Of a stretch of DNA of 64,000 nt, positions 36,788-48,152 are shown in pieces. Source of the DNA: Pyxicephalus adspersus (taxonomy: Eukaryota; Chordata; Amphibia; Anura; Pyxicephalidae). The position numbers were made by a program, and so were the translations under genes. Position 1 is the stretch's first letter, and every line of letters starts with the position of its first letter. Under the pieces are notes generated by a model, which did not search any database, had not been told where the DNA came from, and saw only the letters and a program-made list of their open reading frames with translations. The stretch spans positions 55,531,268-55,595,267 of the forward strand of contig NC_092861.1 of assembly GCF_032062135.1 (NCBI RefSeq), in the 5' to 3' direction.

Positions 36788-38105
36788 CAAATTTATTTAA
36801 TTTATTTTTTTTACAGGATTTTGTGTTTCAAACGTTATTATACTCATATGATAATATTAAACTGTGAAATAAATTTTCACAAAAAACAATGTACCGCTTT
36901 TAGTCATATAAAACCAGAGAGAAATGTACCACTAGGGAGGTTAAGCAACCGTCCTGGTGTAGATTGGCCCATTCATTGGAATGCATGGGAATTTCAAACA
37001 CGGACTTTAAAGCCTCAGATAAACGCTGGGGAAAATGTCCCTGTAGGCCCAGCCTAGGAGTTAATCACAATTCTGTGAGGTATCCATGTAGGATTCATTG
37101 GATAGATCAGCTGAAGTGATTCTGAAACATTATCAGAATCATTATTGGATTATTATTCAGTCATTATTATTATTTTGAATTTAATGCTGTCATAAACTCA
37201 GATTTGTTTTTTTTTTTAAGTATACATTTTAGCCTAGATTGTTCAATATACTCCAATATTATTGTGTAAGTTAAAGCAAAACTTTTTTTAAATTTTTTTT
37301 GGATACAGTAAGGAATGCTTTTTTTTTAATTTTGTGTGTCATCTGAAAGATCTTCCTCACCTCACTTCTTGTCAAGATGATACAACAAAAAATAAAAGAA
37401 CATCTCCAGAAAACAAATGAATTACCCCTTTTAGACAGTTTTCAACAAAATAGTTTTCTTCGACTGAAAAATATTTGATTTTCCATCACCTTTTGCATAA
37501 GAATCAGGGGTCTTTAGCTCTATAATTGAGGGAAAGAAATTGTTCAACAGTAGTCATTACATACGTCAACAGTTAAACAACTGTTTCCATTCCATGTTGT
37601 CATTGTGAACTGTTCATTTGTGTGTATTGAATCCAAGGAGGTTTAATGGTTAAACGTTCCCAGCACATACACAGGATTATACAGAGGGAAGGAAGAAATT
37701 AGAAAAGAGTTGTTTGATATTCATTTGATTTTGGTGTGTCCTAAAGCAACCACCAACTGATTCTCCAGATCAAGTCTATGGAGCTACTGGATTGATAATT
37801 CAACTGACATTCAGAATATTTCATTATCTACTAAACGATATGACTTCCTAATAAATGATCATTTACTGTATGGGATACTTTTGTGTTTACTGTGCTGGTT
37901 ACACTGCATGCCTAGTGTACATAGATCTTTATTTATCAGGAAACAAATTGAAGTAAACCCACCATAATTCAAGATAAATTAAAACTGAGCATGTGATGAA
38001 CAAATGCGTGAGCAGAGATTAGCTTCTGTAAATACCACACAAAATAATGTAAAAACATTTCCTAAATACACATACAAGCAGCTACATTTATAAGGTATGA
38101 GGTTA

Positions 38106-38108
<3 letters not shown>

Positions 38109-38136
<28 letters not shown>
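38109..38136. repeat. T28 homopolymer
   Basis: 28 consecutive T, possibly a minus-strand retroposon tail; no body recognised. Confidence 0.95.
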
Positions 38137-38139
<3 letters not shown>

Positions 38140-39464
38140 GCGTACCTAAAATGATATACAGGATTAGTTTTACTTTTTCACTAAGGCAGAATAAACTGGA
38201 TGTGTGGTTAAATCTCATTGTGACGTAAATGTTTCTTTGATGTTTTAAGGATGAATATAAGCTTCTAATTGATATGGAAACAAGAAGGATGCAATGAGAA
38301 GGTAAATGACTGTAAGAAACGAAACATTTTTTTCTCACATGTTCTCCTCCTAAACAGGATAACATCTAACCAAGTAATATGGCAGTTACTAGTATTGAAC
38401 TGCGAAATAAGGGCAAATATTGTTTTTTTTCCACACAGGTGACATTATGTTGGGACAAAGGCAGGTAGGATAACTGTGAGCAACACAGAGTTGGGAGACA
38501 GGTTTTTGTTGTGTGATTTGCTAAACAGCAGTTTCGCTTTAGGATGCCTTTTGCCTTTGCAATATTTCTTGATCTAGCAATTATTTCTAACTTCAAGTAG
38601 CCTCTTCTTTTTTAATTCACTGTATGCATAGTTTTGATTACCCAAACAGTTTCACTGTAACTTAATTTCTTTGTGATCCTTGAGTGAAAAGGTAGGGATT
38701 TCAAATGAACTCTTTTTATTGCTTAAACAACAATATTATTATTTACCTAACTTCAGCAGAAATCATTAAAACATTTTAAAGCACAGAGTTACTTTCTCTT
38801 GCAGATAGGAAAGCAATGCAATATTTGTAATTACAGTTAGTGTATAAATGTATTGTTTATCTTGTATTTTTTAAAGGTATTTACCTCTCCTTTTTTTACT
38901 TTCTTAGTGAAAGGATCTGCTTTTACTTCTAGTTCCTCGAATGCACCCTGATTTCTCCTGCACCAGAGAGACAGACGTCTGGAGAGATATCCCAATAACA
39001 CACACGCACACAGTATGGTCTTAGGAATAGTCTCTGATCTTTACTTGTCAGGTGGTCTTTTTGTACATATTGAGTTATGTTATTTACGTACAGCTATTTA
39101 CGTTTTACCCATATATAGTGTCACTTGATACATTGCAAGGCTTACATTGTACTTCAAAAAGCTTTCGTCATCTGGTTACAGAGTAGACACAAATAGAAAT
39201 GCAACTAGTATATACTACAAGTCATAGTTAACCCTTCACTTAGTATAACACCTAAACTACTTATTATCTCAATAAATTCTAAATAGCAATTCTCAATCAT
39301 GTTTAGACTCTAAAACCAAGTCAAAGGATTCATGGGTTTATGTGTATGTATTTAAAAGTGTGCAAAACTGAGTGTCTACTTTATTACTTTTTGTATCTCA
39401 TACATAGGAAGCATGCATGGCGTATTTGGAGGTGTTATATTTGTGTATAGGCTGATATGCATAT

Positions 39465-39468
<4 letters not shown>

Positions 39469-39502
<34 letters not shown>
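39469..39502. repeat. (AT)n microsatellite
   Basis: About 34 bp of AT dinucleotides. Confidence 0.95.
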
Positions 39503-39505
<3 letters not shown>

Positions 39506-41166
39506 TTGTTTAAATATTTAGACACATAGACACTGCATGCGTTATTGATGAGTGAGTTTGTTTACAGGAAGTGCATATTAGCATTCTGATGCTAAGAGCT
39601 CAAATCGAATTGTGAACAAAATGCCAATTCATACATTTATTAAATGGAAAATAGGAAAAAAAGTAATATCAATATTTTTGACCTACAACATTTTGTAGTA
39701 AATATCACAAATATGCTACTTTTATATCTGGCTATCACATATAAATAAAAATACTAGACCTGCTGTATGGGTCTTTTATATGGGTATATATAATGTCATG
39801 ATGCTTTATGATGTGTGTTACCATTTGCACCTGCAGATGTAGATAACTAGGCACCGACCATAGTAATATTTGCTGTACAGTGACTGCTGGCTGCAGTATG
39901 ACTTCTCAATTTTACTATAGTTCATTGACTACATATTTCTGTGTCCTTAAAGCTGTGACCATTGGCCTGAAATGAAGAGAGACCTAAGTTTTAGGAACTC
40001 AAATATTTTTACATTAACCTATACTGGAAGAGCTGAAAACCCAGAGGCCCAAAACATTAATAATTATTTTCATCATGTAATTGTCATTTTCATCTGACAA
40101 ACCTCTATGCCTGTGGCAACTGGGAAACTATCTGTAGCTATATAGTGTCACTGAAAGGTTGGAGAGCTGACAGTGAAAATCAGAAATTAATAGAGAACAT
40201 TTATTCTTGCTACAGAGACTTATGATGGCACAGTGTAATATTTTATAAAATTTCCTTCTTTAGATTTTTTCATTTTAATAGGAGAAGGGTACAAGTGGAC
40301 ATTATTTTGTGTAGATCTCAGCTGTTAGCATCTGCACAAAATTACTTTTTTTGTACATGCTGTTTAGATCACACACAGTTTCTTAGTAGTTCCCCAGTTG
40401 TTATATCAATGATTTAGCATGCAATACTGCATGCTTTCTCGGAATTGGTTTTTGGTTTGATTGCACAGTGCTCTTCAATCACTAACATGTTTTTGTTTTC
40501 ACATTTTAGTTTGTGTAAGGCAAACGTTCATAAAACTGGTTAAAATATTTTGTAAATGTCTGTATATAAATATCTATGTATGAACAGAGGTGTGACTAAA
40601 TTTTACCACAAATTGTAACTATTTATATTTACCACTCAGTTGTAAAAGTCATGAGCTATTAGTAATAAGTATCCTGGTACAGTTGCCAGGTTAAAGGAAA
40701 TTTTTGGCTGAATGTGATCCAGGAGCAACTACAACTCATCTTCTATGGTATTGCTTCCTTGCCACTCCCTTACTAGTGATCAAGTTCATCTACCATTACA
40801 TGGCAAAGGTGGTAGTTGCAGTCCAGTCATAGACATACCAATAAATGTATCTGTAAGATTTATAGTTCTACAGTTAATAACACAGCTCAACAAAATTTTT
40901 TTTTTTCACTTGCCCACGATTTTTTAATATATTTAGTGTATTTTAGGTCTGCTGAATCCAGAAATGATATCAGTTTCATTGAATTGGCTCTAGTGATACA
41001 GGAATCAGAATAGACGATTTTACCAACAACAAATGTTAACACAGCATATTATTATCAATCTTTATTTACACCCATGTTTTGCTTTTTCTATATTAAATGT
41101 AGCATTATTTTCATGAAACTTTCATTTGCCTTTTTATTTAAACATTTTCTTTTTTTTTACAGAAAT

Positions 41167-42939
41167 ATGAGTTCTTCAAGACGTTGTTTGAATGACCCTA
41201 ATGTATTTTGCTACATTTGTAGTGAATATTCCCAGCAAAAACAGTGAAGAAACATTATGGAATTGGTGAAACAAGCATATCTTGTATATTTTAGTATTAA
41301 ACTGGGGGACCAAGATTGGTATTGGGCTCCCCATATGTTATGCATAACTTTTGTAGAGTGTCTATGTCAGTGGAAAATGGAAAACTGAAAAGTTTAAAAT
41401 TTGGTGTACATATGGTATGGCGATAGCCCTAAAATCATCATGATTGTTTTTTTGTGCTGTTAATGTAAAAGGTTTCCATCATTGCAAGAAAAACAAGTGT
41501 GAGTACCCTGATTTGAAATCAGCAAGACGATCTGTGCTGCATGGTGCTGATGTTCCCATACCAGTGTTTAGTACACTCCCTGATATTCCTGTATCTGACA
41601 TGGAGGATATACAGGGTTTGGAGTGTAATCCAGGAGTTAGCAGTGAAAGTGAATATGAAGGAAGTGTTTCATCAAACCAGCAGTTCTCCCAAGAAGAGCT
41701 CAATGATTTAATATGTGACCTATGTCTGTCAAAACAAGCATCTGAACTTTTAGCATCCAGGCTAAAAGAAAAGCACTGTCTGAGACCGGAAATTAAAATA
41801 ATGGTTTATAGGACAAGAGAGGTGACACTCCTACCATGTATTTCAGCGAAGATGGAGACTTTGCCCCTGATTCATCATTGAAATCCGCGATCGCTGGAAG
41901 CGCGATAATACGCGCGATCGCTAATACGAATGCGCGACCGATAATCCGATTTTGCTTGATGAATCAGGGGCTTTGTGTACTGTTATAACATCGCTGGACT
42001 AGCCACATATGGGAGTACCAGAATACCAAGCAGAAGACTGGCGGCTTTTCATAGACAGTTCCACTCAAAGTTTGAAATCTGTGGCAATGGCAACTGCTAT
42101 GCATCAATTCCAATTGGTCACTCAACAAATCTTAAAGAAGAATATAAAATTTTTAAAATGGTTTTACAAAAGCTTTGCTATCATGAACAGCAATGGTCCA
42201 TATGTGTTGATTCAAAAATGGTGAACATCCTACAGCAAAATGGATACCCATGTTTATCCCAAAAGTTCATCTGATTGTGGGATAGTGGAGCAAAGCAGGA
42301 TCACTGGAAAAAGTGACATGGTCTCCACGGAAAAACATGAAAAAGGTGCAGCGAACATCATTAACGAGCCAATTGTTGCCAAAGAAAAAATGATTCTTCC
42401 TCCACTACACAAAAAGTTGGGATTAATGAAGCAATTTGTTAGCTCTAAACAAGGACAGTGATTTCTTCAAATACATTTGTAGATCCTTCCCTGGATTGAG
42501 TACTGAAAAATTTAGAGCAGGAATCTTTGATGGACCCCAGATTTAGAAACTGATAAATTACTCAAATTTCACAAGTTACATGACTGATACTGAAGCTTCT
42601 GCCTGGCACAGCTATGTCATGGTTGTCAAGAACTTCTTGGGTAACCATAAAGTACAAAATGATGAAGAACTTATGAAGAACTGGTACAAAACTTGCTCCT
42701 AAACTTTAAAGATTTGGGTGCTACTATGAGCATAAAGGTACGTTATCTCCATAGCCATTTGGAAACATTTCCTAAAAACCTTTTCAGTGAGGAACAAGGG
42801 GAGAGGTTCCATGAAGATATAATGGTGATAAAAGAAAGGTATCAGGGCAGATGGGATAGGTAGACTTCAACGTGATTGTCCTGATCATCAGCATAAAAAG
42901 AAAACAAAGAAATGGAGTTTTTCACAGACTTATTTGTGA
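41167..42939 (+). pseudogene. Decayed transposon-associated protein gene (widespread uncharacterised family)
   Basis: A long reading frame broken by stops and frameshifts. It begins at ATG 41167 (MSSSRRCLNDP, then FCYICSEYSQQ), just after a pyrimidine tract and ACAG resembling a 3' splice site. A Ser/Glu-rich region ending in LFSQ-like FSQEELNDLICDL and LSKQASELLASRLKEK is open at 41444-41859. After a 109-bp insertion it resumes at 41972 with VYCYNIAGL, YASIPIGHS and CVDSKMVNILQQ. Later blocks are EKMILPPLHKKLGLMKQFV, FPGLSTEKFRAGIFDGPQI and EEQGERFHEDI, ending near 42939. From memory this matches a high-copy family annotated as uncharacterised in insects, fish and amphibians. Its biochemical role is unknown to me. 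The copy number and decay suggest mobile DNA. Not functional. Confidence 0.8.
41863..41971 (+). mobile_element. 109-bp GATTCATCA-family MITE inserted in the pseudogene
   Basis: Perfect 15-bp terminal inverted repeats GCCCCTGATTCATCA / TGATGAATCAGGGGC. It is flanked by TTT at 41860-41862 and 41972-41974, a 3-bp target duplication. Removing the element and one TTT restores the host reading frame across the junction (GDF then VYCYN), which confirms the borders. About 14 CpG dinucleotides lie between the ends (CGCGATCGCTGG, GCGCGATCGC, GCGCGACCGATAATCCG). The 3-bp duplication suggests PIF/Harbinger, but TTT is not the usual TWA target. Confidence 0.95.
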
Positions 42940-43368
42940 TTAGTTCTGTAAATAAACTGAATATAGAATATATTGACATTTGGTATTTCAAAAATTTAAT
43001 ATTGTATACATAAGCATATCTAGTTTGCTTAATTTTCATGTTTCTTTAGTTTTCTATGAGGTTATTATTGAGGTCAATATTTCAAAAACTAGAGCCAAGC
43101 TAGCAAAACCAATACCATATTTGGAATATGTGCATCAACATAACCTAAAATGACCAAAAATAAAGAACATATATTGTCTATTGGGGTGTGTCTTTGTTTT
43201 TGTTTTTTGTTTTTTGTTTGCTTCCTGTTACCTTTGGGCCTCTTTTTTCACATGCTGTATAGGAAAAGAATAAAAAAACAAAAGTTTATCTTGGTTAATG
43301 GTCATTGCTAAGATATTCTAATATTAAACATTTAAATATAAATATTATATTGTTATTTTAAAATCAGT
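42940..43368 (+). other. 3' flank of the decayed gene
   Basis: TTTCAAAAACTAGAGCCAAG and AAAAATAAAGAACAT near 43070-43170 look like the 3' untranslated end with a poly(A) signal of the preceding decayed gene. This is inference from position. No separate gene. Confidence 0.4.
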
Positions 43369-43373
43369 GAACC

Positions 43374-44083
43374 TGTCACACCTGTTCCTCACTAAAACAC
43401 AGGCATCTATCTCCTGCGCATATAGGCAGTTCAGATGCTGGACGTGCCTCTGTTTCCAGGCTTTATCGACTCCGTCCATGCCACTGGCCAATCAGAAAGT
43501 GGCCTCTTAACCAGCCCTGGCTATTTAGCTTGCTCACAGACTCCATTCTGTGTTCGTGCAACAAGTTACTAGTGCCAAGCTCCCTAGTTCTTTGAACTAG
43601 TTCCTGTACACCTGCTGTTTAATCCAGTGTTTCTTGTGTCCAGTTCCTGTGTTAACCTCCCGTTGTCCAGTCTGTTGGTTCCCAACCAACTTTCCTGTGC
43701 TGTTCCTGTGTTCCTGTCTGCCTGTGGATATCACTGCTTCGTCTGTGCCTCCTGCTGTTTCCAGTATTTCCAGTGTTCCCTGTGCACGCATTGGCCCCTA
43801 TGTCATTGCTGTCTGTCTCCTGGATCCCTGGCTATTGACCCCTGGCGTGTGGCCTGACCTCTCTTGCTTGCTACATGTCTTGACCCCGGCTTTTTGGTGA
43901 TTTGGTACCGTGCTTGCCCACCTTGGTGTGCCCAAGGACCGCAACCTGGCCGTAACCAGCAGCGCAACATCCTCACCATCAGAGGTTCTGGAGTAAATCT
44001 GGTTACGGCTTAGACTCTGCACCTTCTCAGGGCTCGCACCACCTCCAAAACCCCCTAGTGGTCCTGTCTCTCTGTGCCTGACA
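43374..44083 (+). mobile_element. Solo LTR, TGTCAC...CTGACA family, copy 1
   Basis: 710 bp with TGTCACACCTG / GTGCCTGACA ends and a perfect 5-bp target duplication GAACC (43369-43373 and 44084-44088). A CCAATCAGAAAG box (about 43489) lies upstream of TATTTAG (about 43521), then TTCGTGCAACAAG, as in an LTR promoter. A pyrimidine-rich region with recurring CTGTTCCTGTG phrases follows. CCTCACCATCAGAGGTTCT (43971-43989) is shared with the other LTR family. The ORFs inside are chance frames. No flanking gag-pol, so it is a solo LTR left by recombination (inference). Confidence 0.92.
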
Positions 44084-44088
44084 GAACC

Positions 44089-44814
44089 TCCAGGGAGCAA
44101 TATTTTCTGCCGTATGCGAACTAATATTTTTATATATAACAAAAAGAAGAAAAAAAAACATGTATAAGATTCTAATTTTACATACAGACCTGTTACAAAT
44201 GATGTATTTTTATATTGAGCTAGCTTCTTTCAAATACTCCTGTATTTTTAAACACCATAAAAGTAGATAACTAGCTTGAGGTCAAAGTTTAAAAACATTG
44301 AGCATGTTAGTGGTTATATTAGTAATTTTCGTTTTAATAATATTATTTATTTCTGCATAATAAAATATTGAGAACTTTTTTTTTTATATTTCAATCATTT
44401 TTATGATTGTGCTATTTGGTAATGTTCCTCATATATATTTTTTATTCTAGTTTTATGGTACTGTGGTAAAATGCAATAATCCCAACAACAATGTTAAAGA
44501 AAAACATTGTAAAAACATTTCTTAACCAAAAACATTAGTTTTGCTAAAAGCATAGTTGAAAACACATAAAATGGTTTACCTGGATTATCCTGATTTTCAT
44601 TCAGTTTTATGATTCAGGAACACAAAGCAGACTGCATTGTAGTTAACTAATAAAGTTTGGTCTGGACCCATCCTGCTTTGTGATCGGACAGTTAAGGAAA
44701 CTAGCAACTTGATGCTTGTTTAAAGTGTTAGACTTACCTTATCATACAAAGAAGTACCACCTGGATTCTCCGTTTCTATATTGAATGCTTAAGACAGATA
44801 TGGTAACTTGTGCC
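44089..44814. other. No gene seen between two solo LTRs
   Basis: AT-rich sequence. The two flanking LTRs face opposite ways and have different target duplications, so this is not the interior of one provirus-like element. Confidence 0.6.
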
Positions 44815-44819
44815 AGTTG

Positions 44820-45486
44820 TGTCACGGTACTCTATTGCGGGATAGTTGACTGTGCATGTCACTGATGCGCTTGGCTGGAGCAGGAAAAGGTGCAGAGTCT
44901 AAATAAGCAACCTCCAGCTTCACCAATTCACTCCACAGTATGATGGACTTTGGGAAGCAATGACCAGGTTGCAGTTCTTAAGCATGTCAGAGCTAGCTAG
45001 CAGCTGGCTGTGGCAGGCAGTAGTAAGCTAGCAGTCAGGGCATATGGGAATCAGGTACTGTATTATGAGCACAAAGCCAGGATAAAAAAAATCTGGATGA
45101 GCAATGGTGTGGACAAGCAGCAATCAAGGACAGGTAGAAATAGACTGTGATCAGAAACTTGAGCAGAAACATACATTGGGACCTGAAGCTGACAATAAAC
45201 TTGTTAGGCCAACATCCTGATGCCGTCACCTCCTTATGTAGGGAAGATCAAATGAATGGCCAGAAGGTCATTTGACACCACCACAAGAGGGAGTACTTCA
45301 AAGGAGGTGCCTCAGATGAGTGTGTCTGCAGAAGATTTTAGTGCTTTGAGGCAAGCAGACTGTTTTCATCAGGTCACATGGTGCAGATCAGAGACAAAAC
45401 ATGAAAGCCAAAAGATCTAGGGCTGGCAGCCAGAAAGGAAAACAAACAAGGATACATATCCCAAAGCCTTGCAAGGATCTGTGAAA
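44820..45486 (-). mobile_element. Solo LTR, TGTCAC family, diverged copy 2
   Basis: The boundary 5-mer AGTTG occurs at 44815-44819 and 45487-45491. Left end TGTCACGG; right end CTGTGAAA, one base from the expected TGTGACA. Inside, AAGGTGCAGAGTCTAA (44888-44903) and a GACCAGGTTGCAGTTCTT block (about 44963-44980) match the reverse complement of the LTR at 43374-44083. It is more decayed than that copy and in the opposite orientation. ORFs here are not genes. Confidence 0.75.
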
Positions 45487-48132
45487 AGTTGGGGGCAAAA
45501 TAATTTTTTTCTCATAAATGGAGGGACAGGTGTTTTTCTAACACTCTATATTGTGTTGATTCCTTACATTTACCATGATAATTCCTGCAGTCTAATTTTT
45601 TTTTATTCAGTTCCAAAGTATGAACAGAAGGTTGCTATATACCATGTCACCTAAACATGTAAATATTTTGCAAAAAAATGATTATAAAGTTTATAGGTTG
45701 CAGCTGCTCATCTAAAAACTGGAATTGCTATCACTTGCAGGTTAGTATTTTTTTCCTCGACACGCTGTTAATAATTGGGACTTAGCAGCTCTGATTTAAA
45801 CCCTTGATGATTACGATTAAGTATAATATAATAAAGTATTCTCCAACTGTGTGTGTTTTTAATTTATTTGTTGGTAGTTAGAGTTGTTGGTAATATATAG
45901 ACAATGACAAATCTATGCCTTAGATACCATTGACAAGTGGGAATCCATTAGAAGATTGTCGTTTGTTTACTTGCTCTCTCGGCTGTGTATGCTGTGCTAT
46001 CGTCTCTATGTGTGGAGGAAAATACATAAATGCTCTTGGATCTTCAGGGATTGAGCAGTGAGTAATTTGCATGCATATATTTACATTTTAATGAGCTTTG
46101 TATAAAGATAGATTTTAGTTTTTGTGGTTTTTCTGTCCTAAAATATTGCTGATACTACTGATACTGTTACTGATTTTATCATATGTCTCAGTTTGAGACA
46201 ACTTTACATCTGTATAAAATGAATTGAGTAACATTTGAGAATTTCACCAGTATTCGCAATAAATTTCATTGAACAATTAATTTGTTGTAGAAATTTGATT
46301 TGTTGTTGGAAAAAGTTGTTGGATGCCATATAGAGCCAATTATTTTTCATTACCACTGGCTAATTTGTATGAAGTTGTGAGCTGTAGCATTTTTTTTCCT
46401 TTAACCTTTGGATCTGTTGTGGCTGGTATTTCCACCACTTAGTACAAAAAAAGTAGGATAAGAATCATGATTTTCCTAAACTACTTAAAAGAGCCTTTTT
46501 TCAAGCTGAAGGGAATTAGATTGGGTGCTGCTGCTGTATTTAAGCCAAGCTAAACTTACAAGTAAGTATTTTTTAGACATCCAAAATATTTGTATTGCCA
46601 GAACATATGTTACCGGCACATTCTGCATATTCTACTGCTTCATAATACCACATACAGCTTCAAGGCATCTCCCAATCATGTCATTTAAAAGATTAGTGTT
46701 TTAGTGTTTTTTATGTTGCCCTCAAAGACGCAAAAAAATAAAGACCCTCTTCATGGTATTTTTTTTTTGTATTGGTATATATGTCCCCTCAGCATTGTAC
46801 AACTTCCCATGTCATTTTTAGACAACAGATTGCTCATTTGCCCTGAAAATGGACAGAATATCGTTAAGTTCCACAAAATTTAAACTTGATTTGACAAAAC
46901 CCCTCATGAAATGAACTCAAGCACATTCAACCATCTATATTAACGGTAAGATCTTATAAATGTTCGCTTTAGCTACCAGATTTGTAATCTGAGAAAAAAG
47001 TTAAAATGCTAAAATCAGTAGTGTTCTGGTTTAGATTTGGGTCCATTGTAAAAGAACTGCCACTGGTGACTACCATCCAATAGAAGCTTTGCCTACTAAA
47101 ATACAGTAACAAGTTCACAAGCTTGAGCTTCGTCAATTGAGTGTGATGACCACCAGCCTATGAAAATGATTCCAAATATATAGAAATGAGTTCGGAGGCT
47201 GTGGTTAATTGCACACAGCAGGCAGCAGCTGCTCACTGTGTACATTTACAGGGCCCAGATGTGTTTACTTTGCCAACCATGCAGTTGGTAGGATAAACTT
47301 TGGCTTAAGGCATTACCAAAGCCTATCAGTTTGCCTAAAGTACCTTTGAACTTAACATTTTCTATCAACGTAAGTAATAAAAATCTGAACATCCACTGCT
47401 TAGTACACTTCAGTGGTTTTTAACATTTTTTTTAATTCAGTGGCAACTTCCCTATATATTGCTTGTGACCAAAAGTGTCATTGAGAATGTTTTATTGAGT
47501 CAAAGTTTTCTTTCATATTTTTATTGTACATATTCTAGTTTAAACCAATATGCCATTAGAAAAAGGTTCATGGTTTATACTCATAATTGTCATAATTGTA
47601 TCCTTAAGTGTGTAAAAAACTCTGGCTGTGTAGTTTGATTTTGAAGAGGTTGTTATACTCCTTACATGAGGACACATTGTCATCTATTGGTGGCCAACAA
47701 ATCATCATCTTAATTAACTTAAAAGTGTAAAATACTTGACCTGTAAAATAGGGAAATATTTAGACTGGGAACATGTGATTAAAAAATAACAAAGCATAGA
47801 TGTATTTGGTTTATATTTATATCAATTTTTTTTTCTTACTGTCTTCTTAGTGACTTACCTTACCCCTTCCTAGTTTGTTTCTAGGCTACCCCTTTTTTCC
47901 AAAAGCCTTACCGTAAACTCATTCCTAGTGTCTAACTTTAAGTAGAAGCCGCCCTAAACACCTATCTCTTATCCTCCATGTAACTTTAACCTTCCAGGTA
48001 GGAAAGTTTGACAGGTAAGCTATTTCAATAGGACAGGGGAAGCCATCCTGGTAGAGATAAGACTGTTCTTGCTAAACAGCACTAGTGCCATCAGCATATA
48101 GTAAATTAAAATCATTTTGGTTCAATCTGTTT

Positions 48133-48152
48133 CCCCCCCCCCCCCTTTTTTT
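48133..48152. repeat. C13T7 homopolymer junction
   Basis: 13 C followed by 7 T. Confidence 0.95.

Larger units (their letters stand above)
36330..36944 (+). mobile_element. Complete TTAA-flanked MITE (CCTCCCTAGCGG family)
   Basis: Bounded by TTAA at 36330-36333 and 36941-36944. Left end TTAACCTCCCTAGCGGT; right end CTAGGGAGGTTAA. It is nested in a hAT-like element, so both borders are clear. Near the left end, two mirror-image hairpins (36349-36367 and 36395-36413) precede a GC-rich segment of about 150 bp and a long AT-rich tail with (AT)n. No transposase ORF is present. TTAA duplication indicates piggyBac-type mobilisation (inference from family knowledge). Confidence 0.9.
36028..37052. 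mobile_element. hAT-like inverted-repeat element, interrupted
   Basis: Left end CTGGGTTTACACGGACTGTT then TTCCCAG is mirrored at the right end, which reads on the minus strand as CTGGGCCTACAGGGACATTT then TCCCCAG. Internal phrases such as AACGCTGGAAAATGCGGG and GCATGGGAATTTC are low in complexity. A TTAA element (36330-36944) is inserted inside; without it the element is about 410 bp. A clean 8-bp target duplication is not visible, so the hAT label is tentative. Confidence 0.65.
37053..41160. other. No gene seen; T28 and (AT)n tracts
   Basis: 4.1 kb of AT-rich DNA with T28 at 38109-38136 and (AT)n at 39469-39502. A repeat-like stretch at 38930-39060 (CACCAGAGAGACAGACGTCT; ACACACACGCACACAG) has no visible ends. 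No exon-like ORF. Confidence 0.45.

Noticed and set aside
43374..45486. A single provirus-like element between the two LTRs at 43.4 and 44.8 kb
   Set aside because: The LTRs are in opposite orientation and have different target duplications (GAACC and AGTTG), so they are independent insertions.
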